Assembly (NCBI RefSeq): GCF_900090225.1
Contig: NZ_FMHY01000002.1
Location: 4,898,001-4,962,000, forward strand
Length of the DNA: 64,000 nucleotides
DNA from: Micromonospora eburnea
GTDB taxonomy: Bacteria; Actinomycetota; Actinomycetes; Mycobacteriales; Micromonosporaceae
Direction of reading: 5' to 3'
Under the pieces are notes generated by a model. That model saw nothing but the letters and a program-made list of their open reading frames with translations, had not been told where the DNA came from and ran no database searches. Below are positions 24,125-32,843 of this stretch, one piece after another. Position 1 is the stretch's first letter, and each line of letters begins with the position of its first letter. A program made the position numbers and the translations under genes.

Positions 24125-25279
24125 GTGGGAATCACCGCCCGCGGCGTCGGGCTGCTCGCCGCCGCCGTCGTACTGCTCGGCGTCGGCTTCCGCTACGCCT
24201 ACCCGGAACTGGTCGTGCTCGGCGCGGCGGCCGCCGTGGCCGTCGGGTACGCGCTGGTCAGCGCCGCCTGGCGGCCCCGACTCACGGTCGAGCGGGTCGC
24301 CGACCCGGACCGGGTGGCGCGCGGGGAGCCGGCGGCCATGACGCTGACCGTACGCAACACCGGGCGGCTGCGGTCGGCGAACCTCGTCGCCGAGGACCGC
24401 TGCGGTGCCGCGCTGGTGCCGGTTCCGCTGCTGCGCCTGCGTCCGGGTCGCGACACCGAGGTGCGCTACGACGTGCCGACCCGCCGCCGCGGCGTGGTGC
24501 CGGTCGGCCCGCTGCGGGTGACCCGCCGTGACCCCCTCGGTCTAGTCGCGCTGGCCCGCTCCTACGGGGGCACCGTGCCGGTCTGGGTGCATCCGCGTAT
24601 CCACCCCCTGACGGCGGTGCCCACCGGGGCCGGACGCAGCCTCGACGGGCGCACCGACAGCGTGCCGCACGGCTCGATCACCTTCGACTCGCTGCGGGAG
24701 TACGTGGTCGGCGACGAACTGCGCCGGGTGCACTGGCGCACCAGCGCCCGGGTGGGCGAGCTGATGGTGCGGGAGAACGTGGACACCAGCCTCCCGCGGA
24801 TCGTGGTGGTGCTGGACAACCGGGCCTCCGCCCACCCGCAGCGAGTGGCCGGGGTCGCGGAGTCGTTCGAGTCGGGTTGTGAGGCCGCCGCCTCGGTGCT
24901 GGCCGCCGCTGTCGGTGAGGGTCTGCCGGTGAGCCTGCTGCTGGTCGCACCCGCCGCCGAGGAGCCGGCCGGGGTCGCCGGCCCGCTGGACCGGCTCGCC
25001 GCCGTCGAACTGGCCGCCGGCGACGACGAACCGCTGCGTACCACGATGAGCCGGCTGCGGCAGGAACGGCTCGGCGACACCCTGGTCTTCCTCACCGGGC
25101 CCGGCGCCGCCGCCGACCTCGGGCACATCGGCGCGCTGCGCGGCGCGTACCCGTCGCTGGTGGTCGGGATGTTCGGTGCGGCGGGGCCGACGCCGCCGGG
25201 CGCGGCCGGCCTGCTCGTGTTGGACGCCGCCGACGGCGCCGAGTTCGCCGCCGAGTGGGACGGGATCCGCCGATGGTGA
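24125..25279 (+). CDS. DUF58 domain protein (MoxR partner)
   Basis: 384 residues. Two N-terminal hydrophobic helices (about 5-22 and 25-45) anchor it. A beta-rich segment includes RRRGVVPVGPLRVTRRDPLG. The DUF58 core is seen at DSLREYVVGDELRRVHWRTS, followed by a VWA-like part (RIVVVLDNRAS). The start GTG is 17 bases after the moxR stop. DUF58 proteins are linked genetically and functionally with MoxR ATPases. The stop overlaps the next gene's start. Confidence 0.9.
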   Translation: MGITARGVGLLAAAVVLLGVGFRYAYPELVVLGAAAAVAVGYALVSAAWRPRLTVERVADPDRVARGEPAAMTLTVRNTGRLRSANLVAEDRCGAALVPVPLLRLRPGRDTEVRYDVPTRRRGVVPVGPLRVTRRDPLGLVALARSYGGTVPVWVHPRIHPLTAVPTGAGRSLDGRTDSVPHGSITFDSLREYVVGDELRRVHWRTSARVGELMVRENVDTSLPRIVVVLDNRASAHPQRVAGVAESFESGCEAAASVLAAAVGEGLPVSLLLVAPAAEEPAGVAGPLDRLAAVELAAGDDEPLRTTMSRLRQERLGDTLVFLTGPGAAADLGHIGALRGAYPSLVVGMFGAAGPTPPGAAGLLVLDAADGAEFAAEWDGIRRW

Positions 25280-27582
25280 CCACGACACGGGCTCCGGCCC
25301 CGCCGACCGAGCCGGCCGCCGGGCGGCCCGGTGGGCCGCTGGCCCGGCTGCTGCGGGCCGTGCCGGTGCCGCTGGCGCTGATCGCCATGATCGCGCTGGC
25401 CGGCGTGGTGCTCGGCCGGGTGTACGCCGACCCGCTGCTGGCCCGCCTGATCCTCGGCGCGGCGATCGGCTCGGTGCTGGTCAGCGTCGCCGCCCGCCGC
25501 CTGCCGTCCTGGCTGGTCGCCCCGGTGTCCGTGGCCGGCCTGGCCGGCTGGGCGCTGCTGTCGCTGCGTCTGGCGGCCAGTCACGCCGCGCTGCCCGGCA
25601 GCCTCGCCGCGGTGGCCGTGGACGCCGCCCGAAACGCCATCCCCCGGCTCCTGACCGCGATGATCCCGGTCGAGCCGGCACCGGACACCGTGCTGGTGCC
25701 GGTGGTCGCCGCCTGGCTGACCGGGTTGGTTGCCGCCGAGGTGGCGCTGCGCACCGGCCGGGTGCTGCTCGGCTACCTGCCACCGCTGCTGCTCTACGCC
25801 GGCGCCGTCTACGTGGTCGGCCCGAACGCCGACCCGGCGATCACGCCGACGATCGTGTTCATCGCGGTCGCCGCCGCCGGCCTGGCGATCCCGTCCCACC
25901 GCAACACCTCGGCCTCCGGCGACCCGGCGGCCGGCCTGGCTCCGGCGGTACGCGCCGCGGTGCGGCTGCGCCTGCTCGCCGCGAGCGCCGCCGGCGTGGT
26001 GGTGATGGTCGCGCTGGCCGCCGGGCTCGCCCCGCTGCTGGCCGCCCGGGTCAGCGACCGCCCCGTCGACCCGCGCCGCTACGTCGAGCCGCCGCAGGTG
26101 GAGTCCCTGGACGAGAACCCGCTGATCCGTATCTCCGGCTGGGCGCTGAACCCCGACCAGAAGCTGCTGGAGGTGCGCACCGAGGCCGGTGCGAAGGCGT
26201 CGCCCCGCATCCGTCTCGCGGTGCTCAGCGACTACGACGGAGTCACCTGGCGGGTCGGGGCCACCTACCGCAACGCCGGACGCATCCTGCCTGTCACCGA
26301 ACCCGCCCCGGGCGTCACCACCGACACCGTACGCCAGCAGATCACCGTCGCTGACCTGGCCGGGCGGCTGCTGCCCGCCGTACCGACCCCCCGCGAGGTC
26401 ACCGGCGCTCGGGTGGCGTACGACCCGGACACCGGGACGCTGATCCGCCCGGAGGGGCTGGCCTCGGGGCTGCGCTACACCGTCACCTCGGCGCGGGAAC
26501 AACCGGACGTGAACCTGCTCGCCACGGCCAACGTACCGGCCGGTGACGCGGTCGCCCGGGTGTTGCAGGTGCCCGAGGGGGCCCCGGAGCCGCTGCGCCG
26601 CCTGGCCACCCAGCTCGCCGAGGAGAACGGCGCCCCGTACGCCCGCGCCACCGCCATCCAGGAGTTCCTCGCCGAGCACTACCGGGTCACCGCCGACGCG
26701 CCGAGCGGGCACGCCTACCCCAACCTGGCGTTCTTCCTGTTCGGGCCCCGTAACGGCGGCGGACAGCGGGGCACCTCCGAACAGTTCGCGGCGTCGTTCG
26801 CGGTGCTGGGCCGGCTGGCCGGGCTGCCCACCCGGGTGGTGGTCGGCTTCGCCCCCGGCGGCGACGGCCCGGTCCGCGCCGCGGACGCGTCCGCGTGGCC
26901 GGAGGTGCTGTTCGAAGGCGTCGGCTGGGTGCCGTTCGACCCGATGCCCCGTCCCGACCAGGAGCCCCGCGAGGTGGAGGCGGACTTCCGCGCCACCCCC
27001 GACAACCCGCCCCCGTCCCAGGTGCCGGAGCCGACCGCGGAGCCCACCGCCACTCCCCCGGCGGCGGCCGCACCCGGCCCCGCCGACCGCCGAGGCGGAC
27101 TGAGCACCCCGGTGCTCGTCGGCGGCGGCATCGGCACGCTCGTGCTGCTGGCCGCACTCGCCCTGCTGACCCTGGCCGTACTGCGCCGCAACCTCACCCG
27201 TGCCCGACTCCACCACGGTGATCCGGGTCGGCGCATCGCCGGCGCCTGGCGGGAGCTGACCGACGCGCTGCGGCTCGCCGGCCGGCCGGCCGGCGGCGAT
27301 CTGGCCGCCGCCGAGGTCGCCGAGCGGGCCCGCCGCACCCTGGCCGAGGCTCGCGCGGCGCGGCCCGGGCCGTCCGGCGCCGAGCTGGTCGACGGCGAGC
27401 CCGACGAGTTGGCCGGGCTGCTCAATCAGGTCGCCTTCGCGCCGCACACCGCCACCCCGGCCCAGGCGGACCGGGCCGCGGACCTGGCCGGAAGGTACGC
27501 CGCGGCGCTGCGCGCGACCCGCCCGTGGTGGCGGCGGCTGCTGTGGACCGTGCACCCGGGTCCGCTGCGCTGGCGCCGCTGA
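25273..27582 (+). CDS. TgpA-like membrane protein with degenerate transglutaminase domain
   Basis: 769 residues. ATG 25273 overlaps the DUF58 stop. Six or so membrane helices occupy residues 25-260, then an outside region with the transglutaminase fold (about 440-570), a Pro/Ala-rich linker, one more helix (about 612-640) and a cytoplasmic DUF4129-like tail. In normal members the active site reads GYCEQFA and DAHAWPEV. Here the same places read GTSEQFA and DASAWPEV, so both the nucleophile Cys and the His are replaced by Ser, while the Asp-bearing GWVPFDP is kept. It is thus probably a structural or binding pseudoenzyme in the MoxR-DUF58 system. Confidence 0.87.
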   Translation: MVTTTRAPAPPTEPAAGRPGGPLARLLRAVPVPLALIAMIALAGVVLGRVYADPLLARLILGAAIGSVLVSVAARRLPSWLVAPVSVAGLAGWALLSLRLAASHAALPGSLAAVAVDAARNAIPRLLTAMIPVEPAPDTVLVPVVAAWLTGLVAAEVALRTGRVLLGYLPPLLLYAGAVYVVGPNADPAITPTIVFIAVAAAGLAIPSHRNTSASGDPAAGLAPAVRAAVRLRLLAASAAGVVVMVALAAGLAPLLAARVSDRPVDPRRYVEPPQVESLDENPLIRISGWALNPDQKLLEVRTEAGAKASPRIRLAVLSDYDGVTWRVGATYRNAGRILPVTEPAPGVTTDTVRQQITVADLAGRLLPAVPTPREVTGARVAYDPDTGTLIRPEGLASGLRYTVTSAREQPDVNLLATANVPAGDAVARVLQVPEGAPEPLRRLATQLAEENGAPYARATAIQEFLAEHYRVTADAPSGHAYPNLAFFLFGPRNGGGQRGTSEQFAASFAVLGRLAGLPTRVVVGFAPGGDGPVRAADASAWPEVLFEGVGWVPFDPMPRPDQEPREVEADFRATPDNPPPSQVPEPTAEPTATPPAAAAPGPADRRGGLSTPVLVGGGIGTLVLLAALALLTLAVLRRNLTRARLHHGDPGRRIAGAWRELTDALRLAGRPAGGDLAAAEVAERARRTLAEARAARPGPSGAELVDGEPDELAGLLNQVAFAPHTATPAQADRAADLAGRYAAALRATRPWWRRLLWTVHPGPLRWRR

Positions 27583-27583
27583 C

Positions 27584-27630
27584 CGCCGGTCGGCCCGCTG
27601 CCCCTCTGCCTGGCGGCGGGCCGACCGGCG
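27584..27630. terminator. Bidirectional terminator between convergent genes
   Basis: A 15-bp perfect stem (CGCCGGTCGGCCCGC with its complement) and 17-base loop lie directly between the stop of the TgpA-like gene and the stop of the META lipoprotein gene. Confidence 0.8.
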
Positions 27631-27636
27631 GGGGTG

Positions 27637-28539
27637 TCAGCGGTCGCGCCGTAGCCGGCCCGTCTCCTTGCCCTGAGCGTCGAGGAGCACCAGCACGTCG
27701 CCGTCGATCCCCGCCCGCCAGGCCGTGGCGAGCCAGACCCCCACCTCGACGTTGTCGCAACCGATCAGCGTGCTCGCTCCGGTGGTGGCGAGGAGGGCGC
27801 CACCCGGTCCGGCGATCCATCGGCCACCCTGCCCGTTGCACCCGTCGGAGCCGCGCCATCCGCCGTCGGCGCGGAACTCGACGTACGGCGTCTTCGGCCT
27901 GCCCCGTCGACCGTCGACGGGCACCCATCGACCGAGGAGGGTTTCGCGGCTCGCCGGGGCCAGGGCCGCCGGCAGGGCGGTGGCCGGCGTGAAGGCGCGC
28001 CGAGCCTCGTCGGTGACCTCGGGCGGCTCCGCCAGGGACGCCAGCATGTCCGGCCCGGGGGTCGGCTTCGCGCCGGCCAGCAACCGGGCCACCCGCTCAC
28101 CCCGCTCGTCGAGCAGGATCGGACTGCCGCCCTCCACCCGGAAGGCGGCGGCCCGGCCCAGCCAGGTGTCGGCGAACTCGGAACCGGGCCGGCATTCCCC
28201 GCCGCCGGGGCCTGACGTGCCCCAGAGGTCGGCGACGAACAGGCCGCTCGCATCGGCTCGCCACGTCCCCATCTGCACACCGCAACGGCCGAACAACCGC
28301 ACCTCGCCGCCGGGGGAAGCGGCGAGCCGCAGGACGTCATCCGCGCCGCCGTCGGCCTCCGTCACCGTCCACGAACCGATCAACGCGACCGGATCCTGCG
28401 GTGGTCCGAGCGCGACGGCGGAGCCAGGATCGACCTGTTCCTGCTCCGGCGCGGACCCCTCCGATCCGACCCGCTCGCCGCAGCCCGCGAGCAGCGCCCC
28501 GACCGCCACCACGGCCAGCAGATACCTGATCCGGCTCAT
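27637..28539 (-). CDS. META/DUF306-domain lipoprotein
   Basis: 300 residues from ATG 28537-28539. A signal peptide (MSRIRYLLAVVAVGALLAGC) has a lipobox with Cys20. Two related halves follow: residues about 60-180 with LIGSWTVTEADG and GRCGVQMGTW, and 220-300 with LLGRWVPVDG, SDGCNGQGGRW and LIGCDNVEVGVWL. The second matches META (HslJ-like) domains, where the SDGCN turn is typical. It should be an external lipoprotein. An upstream ATG four codons earlier is also possible. Function unknown. It is transcribed away from its neighbours as a single gene. Confidence 0.82.
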   Translation of the reverse strand: MSRIRYLLAVVAVGALLAGCGERVGSEGSAPEQEQVDPGSAVALGPPQDPVALIGSWTVTEADGGADDVLRLAASPGGEVRLFGRCGVQMGTWRADASGLFVADLWGTSGPGGGECRPGSEFADTWLGRAAAFRVEGGSPILLDERGERVARLLAGAKPTPGPDMLASLAEPPEVTDEARRAFTPATALPAALAPASRETLLGRWVPVDGRRGRPKTPYVEFRADGGWRGSDGCNGQGGRWIAGPGGALLATTGASTLIGCDNVEVGVWLATAWRAGIDGDVLVLLDAQGKETGRLRRDR

Positions 28540-28645
28540 CCGCGCCCCCATCTCCCACCGGTGTTGACTACTGCTGAGGGTTTGGACGTGGCACAGCGGC
28601 CAACGGTTGCGTCGCGCCGAAGCCCGCGCGACGCCGCACGGCCCC

Positions 28646-28686
28646 CGGTGGTCTCCTCCCTGTGGCGCATACGGCGGAGACCACCG
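28646..28686. promoter_or_regulatory. Inverted repeat between divergent genes
   Basis: CGGTGGTCTCC and GGAGACCACCG (11-bp arms) are separated by 19 bases in the divergent region between the META lipoprotein and DUF1028 genes. It could be an operator or a leader hairpin. A TAACAT box at 28746-28751, 7 bases before the GTG start at 28758, suggests a leaderless DUF1028 transcript. Confidence 0.35.
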
Positions 28687-28757
28687 CATGCCGCACATGG
28701 AGTTGACCAAGGTCTGGCCGGAGAGGCCGAGCCGGCCACCGGCGCTAACATTCACGA

Positions 28758-29612
28758 GTGACTTTCTCGATCGTCGCCCGCTCCGCCGATGGCCGTCTGC
28801 ACGGTGTCGCCGTGGCCAGCAAGTTCCTCGCCGCTGGGGCGCTGGTCCCGGCCGCCGAGGCCGAGGTGGGCGCGGTGGCCACCCAGGCGCACGTCAACCT
28901 GGCCTACCGGTCGCAGGGCCTGGCGCTGCTGCGCACCGGGGTGGCTCCGGCGGACGTGGTCGCCGGCCTGACCGCCGCCGACCCAGGTCGCGACGAGCGG
29001 CAGCTCGGCGTGGTCGGCTCCACCGGCGATGGGGCCACCTGGACCGGGTCGTTCTGCCACCCGTGGGCCGGCGGCCAGGCCGGGGACGGCTGGGCCGCGC
29101 AGGGCAACATCCTGGTCGGCCCGCAGGTGATCGACGCGATGCGCGACGCCTGGCTGGACGGCTCGGAGCTGCCCTTCCCGCAGCGGCTGCTGACCGCGCT
29201 GCGGGCCGGCGACCGGGCCGGTGGCGACCGGCGGGGCCGGCAGAGCGCCGGCCTGCTGGTGGTACGACGCCGCGGCGGGTACGCCGGCACCGGCGACGAA
29301 CTGGTCGACCTGCGGGTCGACGACCACCCGGACCCGGTAACCGAGCTGGGGCGCCTGCTCGACACGCACACCATGCTGTTCGGCAAGCCCGACCCAGCCA
29401 CCCTGTACGACCTCACCGGCCCGCTCGCCGACGAGGTGGCCGCGCTGCTGGCCGCCGCCGGGCACCCGGTCGGCGTGGCCGGCCTGGACGGCGCGCTCGC
29501 CTCCTGGGCCGGGGTGGAGAACCTGGAGGAGCGCATCGTCGCCGGCCGGCTCGACCCGATCGTGTTGGAGCACCTGCGCCGCACCGCACCGCCCGGGCGT
29601 ACCGGCGACTGA
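28758..29612 (+). CDS. DUF1028 family protein (Ntn-hydrolase-like)
   Basis: 284 residues, GTG start. The N-terminus MTFSIVARSADGRLHGVAVA matches the start of DUF1028, where the residue after the initiator region is taken as an Ntn-hydrolase nucleophile candidate (Thr2). Further family segments: VGAVATQAHVN, QGNILVG and a C-terminal half with a peptidoglycan-binding-like region. Members cluster with various hydrolases. The reaction is unknown. A -10-like TAACAT suggests leaderless translation. Confidence 0.85.
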   Translation: MTFSIVARSADGRLHGVAVASKFLAAGALVPAAEAEVGAVATQAHVNLAYRSQGLALLRTGVAPADVVAGLTAADPGRDERQLGVVGSTGDGATWTGSFCHPWAGGQAGDGWAAQGNILVGPQVIDAMRDAWLDGSELPFPQRLLTALRAGDRAGGDRRGRQSAGLLVVRRRGGYAGTGDELVDLRVDDHPDPVTELGRLLDTHTMLFGKPDPATLYDLTGPLADEVAALLAAAGHPVGVAGLDGALASWAGVENLEERIVAGRLDPIVLEHLRRTAPPGRTGD

Positions 29613-29613
29613 C

Positions 29614-29653
29614 CCGCCGCCGTCGGTCGGGTCGTTGTCCGCCTCGGCGGCGG
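29614..29653. terminator. Probable terminator between convergent genes
   Basis: CCGCCGCCG pairs with CGGCGGCGG around a 22-base loop directly after the DUF1028 stop and before the end of the DinB-like gene. It has no U-tract. Confidence 0.4.
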
Positions 29654-29660
29654 CCCCGGG

Positions 29661-30338
29661 TCAGCCGCCGAAGGTCAGCCAGCGCAGGCCGGCCCGGTCG
29701 ATCAGGGCTCGCTCCCGGTCGGTGAGCGCGGCCCGCCCGGTGGCCTTGCGCATCAGGGTCAGCCGGTCCCAGCCGAGCCCGTCGGGCACCGGCCCCGACC
29801 GGGCGTCCGACAACAGGTCGGCGATCACGTCGGTCGCCGTCGGGGTCAGCCACGGCTGCCGGTGCAGCGCGTCGGCCAGGTCCAGGCCGTGCACCCCCAC
29901 CTCCACCACCCGGGTACGCAGAAACTCGGTGAGCGTCATCGCGTCGCCGTGCCGGGTGCGGACCAGCCGTCCGGGCGGTTGGGCGGCCACCGCCGCGTCG
30001 GCGGACCGCCACGCCCGGGCGAAGCCGTCGGCCACCTCGCGTACGCCGGGCATCTCGCGTGCCTCCTGCTGGGCGACGTCGATGCGGGCGCGGTCCACTT
30101 CCGGGGTGAACTTGGCCGCGCCGAAGTAGCCGGCGGCATCCACCTCGGCCCGCTGCGGGGCGGGCGCGGCGAGCATGTCCACCAGGCGTCCCGCGCCGGT
30201 GCGCACGTGCGCGAGCAGGTCGCGCACCGCCCACGGCGGGCAGGGGGTGGGCCGGTCCAGGTCCGCCTCGTCGAGGCCGTGCAGCACCTCCTCCAGCCGC
30301 TCGCACTCGTCCCGGAAGGCCACGCGTACCGTTTCCAT
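29661..30338 (-). CDS. Maleylpyruvate isomerase N-terminal (mycothiol/DinB-like) protein
   Basis: 225 residues from ATG 30336-30338. The first 160 residues form the four-helix DinB/MDMPI bundle with TPCPPWAVRDLLAHV near residue 31-45 (the His is a metal ligand in this family) and the second ligand region around VVEVGVHGLDLADAL. The C-terminal 60 residues are the short MDMPI C-terminal part. Family members use mycothiol or are thiol-dependent transferases; the exact reaction is not predictable. It is a single gene with GGAAGAGGACGAG upstream. Convergent with DUF1028. Confidence 0.82.
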   Translation of the reverse strand: METVRVAFRDECERLEEVLHGLDEADLDRPTPCPPWAVRDLLAHVRTGAGRLVDMLAAPAPQRAEVDAAGYFGAAKFTPEVDRARIDVAQQEAREMPGVREVADGFARAWRSADAAVAAQPPGRLVRTRHGDAMTLTEFLRTRVVEVGVHGLDLADALHRQPWLTPTATDVIADLLSDARSGPVPDGLGWDRLTLMRKATGRAALTDRERALIDRAGLRWLTFGG

Positions 30339-30447
30339 CTCGTCCTCTTCCCGTCCGGTGTCTCCGCCCCGGCCAGCCTGCCACCGGCCGTTTCGTCGCC
30401 GGTGGGCCGGGTACGCGCCGCGGGACGAGGAGAGGAGGCGCCGCACG

Positions 30448-30900
30448 ATGGCCGGCATCATGCTCCGCAGCACCGCCTTCAACGACCACGACATGCTCCC
30501 GGGACGCTTCTCCCGGGAGGGCGGGAACGTCTCACCGCCGCTGGAGTGGTCCCAGGTCCCCGACGCGGCCGAGGAACTGATCCTGTTCGTCGAGGACCCG
30601 GACGCCGGGAAGACTCCTTTCCTGCACTGGCTGGTGACCGGGATCTCGCCCCACTCGGACGGGGTCGCCGAGGGCGGCGTGCCGCTCGGCGGCCGGGAGT
30701 GGCCCAACGGCTTCGGCACCACCGGGTGGGGTGGCCCGCACCCGCCGCAGCACGAGGACCCGCACCGGTACTTCTTCCGCCTCTGTGCGCTGGATCGCCC
30801 GCTGGAGTTGCCGGACGCGCCGCAGGTCACCGATGTACGCCAGGCGCTGCGCGACCGGGAGATCGCCAGCGGCACGATGGTGGGGACGTTCTATCGCTGA
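30448..30900 (+). CDS. YbhB/YbcL (PEBP) family protein
   Basis: 150 residues. The phosphatidylethanolamine-binding fold of the bacterial Raf-kinase-inhibitor-like class: GGNVSPPLEWSQVP, LFVEDPDAGKTPFLHWLV, and a GWGGPHPPQHEDPHRYFFRL segment that carries the conserved ligand-pocket PPxxxHRY motif. GAGGAGG lies 10 bases before the ATG. Cytoplasmic; ligand unknown. Confidence 0.92.
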   Translation: MAGIMLRSTAFNDHDMLPGRFSREGGNVSPPLEWSQVPDAAEELILFVEDPDAGKTPFLHWLVTGISPHSDGVAEGGVPLGGREWPNGFGTTGWGGPHPPQHEDPHRYFFRLCALDRPLELPDAPQVTDVRQALRDREIASGTMVGTFYR

Positions 30901-30901
30901 C

Positions 30902-31783
30902 TCAGCCCTGGTCGCGGGGCACCAGGCGGTGCACCACCGCCAGGACCAACGCGGCCACCACGGCCATCGTGCCGACGATGCCGATCGCGGCGCCCGCGTA
31001 CCCGACGAAGAGCGGACGGGGGGCGAGTTCGTCGGCGGGGATGTCAGCGAGCCGGACCAGCCAGGACAGCGCGAGCCCGGACGCGACGACGGCGAGCCCG
31101 CCGCCGAGGCCGAGCACGGCGGCGGCGGCCCGGTGCGCGTCGGCCAGCGAGATCGCCGCCCGCGCCCGCTGGAAGAACAGCAGCAGGAGGCCGGCGACCG
31201 CCGTCCAGGCCCCCACGACCAGGTACGCGGCGACGGCGTCGCTGGGCCGGTGCCAGCCGGCGGAGAGGGTGGCCACTCCGGCGGCGGCCGCGTAGCCGAC
31301 GCCAAGGAACGCGCCTGCCGCCCGGATCTTCGGGGGTAGCACCAGGATCAGCGCGACCGCCACCGACGCGGCGACCGTGGTGTGCCCGCTGGGCAGGCTG
31401 TTGCCGGCGGCCACGCGTTCGGGGTCGATGCCGAGGTCGGGGCGGGCCAGGTGCTGCTTGAGCAGTTGGGTGCTGAGGTTGGCGCCGGCGATCAGCAGGG
31501 TGGCGGTGACGGCGAGGGCGGTGCGGCCACGGATCAGCGCGATGAAGCCGATCACCGCGGTCGCCGCCAGCAGGGACACCACCGACATGGCGTTGAGGAT
31601 GCGGTTCACCGGCCCGTCGATGTGATCCTGGCCGATCCGGTTGCCGGTCAGCGCGACCGTGTCGGCCCACTGGCCGAGTGTGGTGTGCACGGCGAAGCGC
31701 CAGAGCAGGACGAGTGCCGCCACCTGGGCCAGGGCCAGTACGACCAACCAGACCGCCGTCCCGCCCCTCGCCGTCGCGCGCAC
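30902..31783 (-). CDS. PAP2 superfamily membrane phosphatase
   Basis: About 293 residues with the start set at GTG 31781-31783; an ATG at 31888 would add 35 basic residues but lies in the divergent promoter area. Six or more membrane helices. The acid phosphatase signature is split as usual: KQHLARPDLG (motif 1), SLPSGHTTVAAS (motif 2, His nucleophile neighbour) and AGWHRPSDAVAAYLV (motif 3). A C-terminal pair of extra helices follows. It likely dephosphorylates a lipid phosphate such as undecaprenyl or phosphatidyl-glycerol phosphate on the outer face. Confidence 0.85.
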   Translation of the reverse strand: MRATARGGTAVWLVVLALAQVAALVLLWRFAVHTTLGQWADTVALTGNRIGQDHIDGPVNRILNAMSVVSLLAATAVIGFIALIRGRTALAVTATLLIAGANLSTQLLKQHLARPDLGIDPERVAAGNSLPSGHTTVAASVAVALILVLPPKIRAAGAFLGVGYAAAAGVATLSAGWHRPSDAVAAYLVVGAWTAVAGLLLLFFQRARAAISLADAHRAAAAVLGLGGGLAVVASGLALSWLVRLADIPADELAPRPLFVGYAGAAIGIVGTMAVVAALVLAVVHRLVPRDQG

Positions 31784-31875
31784 CCGGACAACTCTACGGC
31801 CGATCGGCCGGCCCGCTCGTTGGGCGGTCCCCGTGGCGCGGTTAGGTTTGGGGGCGCGAGCCGAGGAGGTGACGG

Positions 31876-32559
31876 GTGACCAGCACACCTGAGCGGGAGC
31901 GGCCGGCCCGCGAACGGTCGGAGTCCCTGGCGGACCTGCTCGGCGGGCGGCGCGGGGCGCTGGACGCGACGCTGCCGGCGGTGGCGTTCGCCGTCGGCTG
32001 GCTGGCCGCCGGGCTGTGGGGCGGGGTGGGCGCCGCGGTGCTGGCCGGGGCGGCGGTGGCCGGTTGGCGGCTGCGGCGCGGGGACCGTCCGCGTTCGGTG
32101 CTGATCGGTCTGCTCGCCGTCTGCGTGGCCGCGCTGGTCGCGCTGCGCACCGGTCGGGCCAGCGACTTCTTCCTGGTGCAGTTGCTGTCCAACGCGGCCA
32201 GCGCGTTGGCCTGGATGGTCAGCATCGTGGTGCGCTGGCCGCTGCTCGGGGTGGTGGTCGGCACGGTGCTGGGTCAGCGGGGCCGGTGGCGGCGCGATCC
32301 GGCGCTGCTGCGCGCGTACGCGCGGGGCAGTTGGGTGTGGGTGGCGACGTACCTGCTGCGGCTGGTGGTGTTCGTGCCGCTGTGGCTCGGCGGCCAGGTG
32401 GTCGGGCTGGTGGTGGCCCGGGTGGCGCTGACCTGGCCGCTGGTGGCGGCGGCGCTGGGCGTGAGTTGGCTGGTGATCCAGCGGTCGCTGCCGGCCGGGC
32501 ATCCGGGGCTGCGGCACCCGTCACCGGTGTCAGATGTGGACGGTGGGCCGGGGAAATAG
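31876..32559 (+). CDS. DUF3159 family membrane protein
   Basis: 227 residues, GTG 31876 preceded by GAGGAGG. The opening SLADLLGGRRGALDATLPAV and the five or six membrane helices with VLIGLLAVCVAALVALRTGR match DUF3159, a family common to actinobacteria and distantly like septation protein A. Function unknown. It is divergent from the PAP2 gene with about 90 bases between, and is followed by a good terminator. Confidence 0.88.
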   Translation: MTSTPERERPARERSESLADLLGGRRGALDATLPAVAFAVGWLAAGLWGGVGAAVLAGAAVAGWRLRRGDRPRSVLIGLLAVCVAALVALRTGRASDFFLVQLLSNAASALAWMVSIVVRWPLLGVVVGTVLGQRGRWRRDPALLRAYARGSWVWVATYLLRLVVFVPLWLGGQVVGLVVARVALTWPLVAAALGVSWLVIQRSLPAGHPGLRHPSPVSDVDGGPGK

Positions 32560-32562
32560 AAA

Positions 32563-32592
32563 GAGAGGCCGCCACGGGGGGAGCGGCCTCTC
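32563..32592 (+). terminator. Intrinsic terminator after DUF3159 gene
   Basis: GAGAGGCCGC pairs with GCGGCCTCTC around a 10-base loop, 4 bases after the stop codon. Confidence 0.75.
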
Positions 32593-32760
32593 CGGTGATG
32601 TACGTTACTCCCTCCACGGCCCTGATGTGATCCCGTGGCGGCCGGTTTTTCGCGGGCGTTTTCGCGGCAAGTTCGTCTACGGACGCAAGGGTGGGCCGGC
32701 GCGTCCGCTGCGTCGGCCGGACGGCCGGCCCACCCGGCCTGACCGGAATCAGGCCGTGCG

Positions 32761-32834
32761 CCGACCGGGCCGCTCCGTTCCCCCTTCGGCCCGGTCGGCC
32801 TCCGCCACGGGTGGGCCTGGCCACCCGTGGCGGA
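32761..32834 (-). terminator. Double hairpin terminator behind the GH48 gene
   Basis: Two perfect stems stand in tandem: CCGACCGGGCCG with CGGCCCGGTCGG (32761-32798) and TCCGCCACGGGTGG with CCACCCGTGGCGGA (32801-32834). The second is 9 bases downstream of the GH48 stop on the minus strand. Confidence 0.75.
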
Positions 32835-32843
32835 GTCGTCAAC

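Noticed and set aside
24562..27555. 997-codon minus-strand ORF across DUF58 and TgpA-like genes
   Set aside because: GC-frame shadow; the plus-strand genes have clear families.
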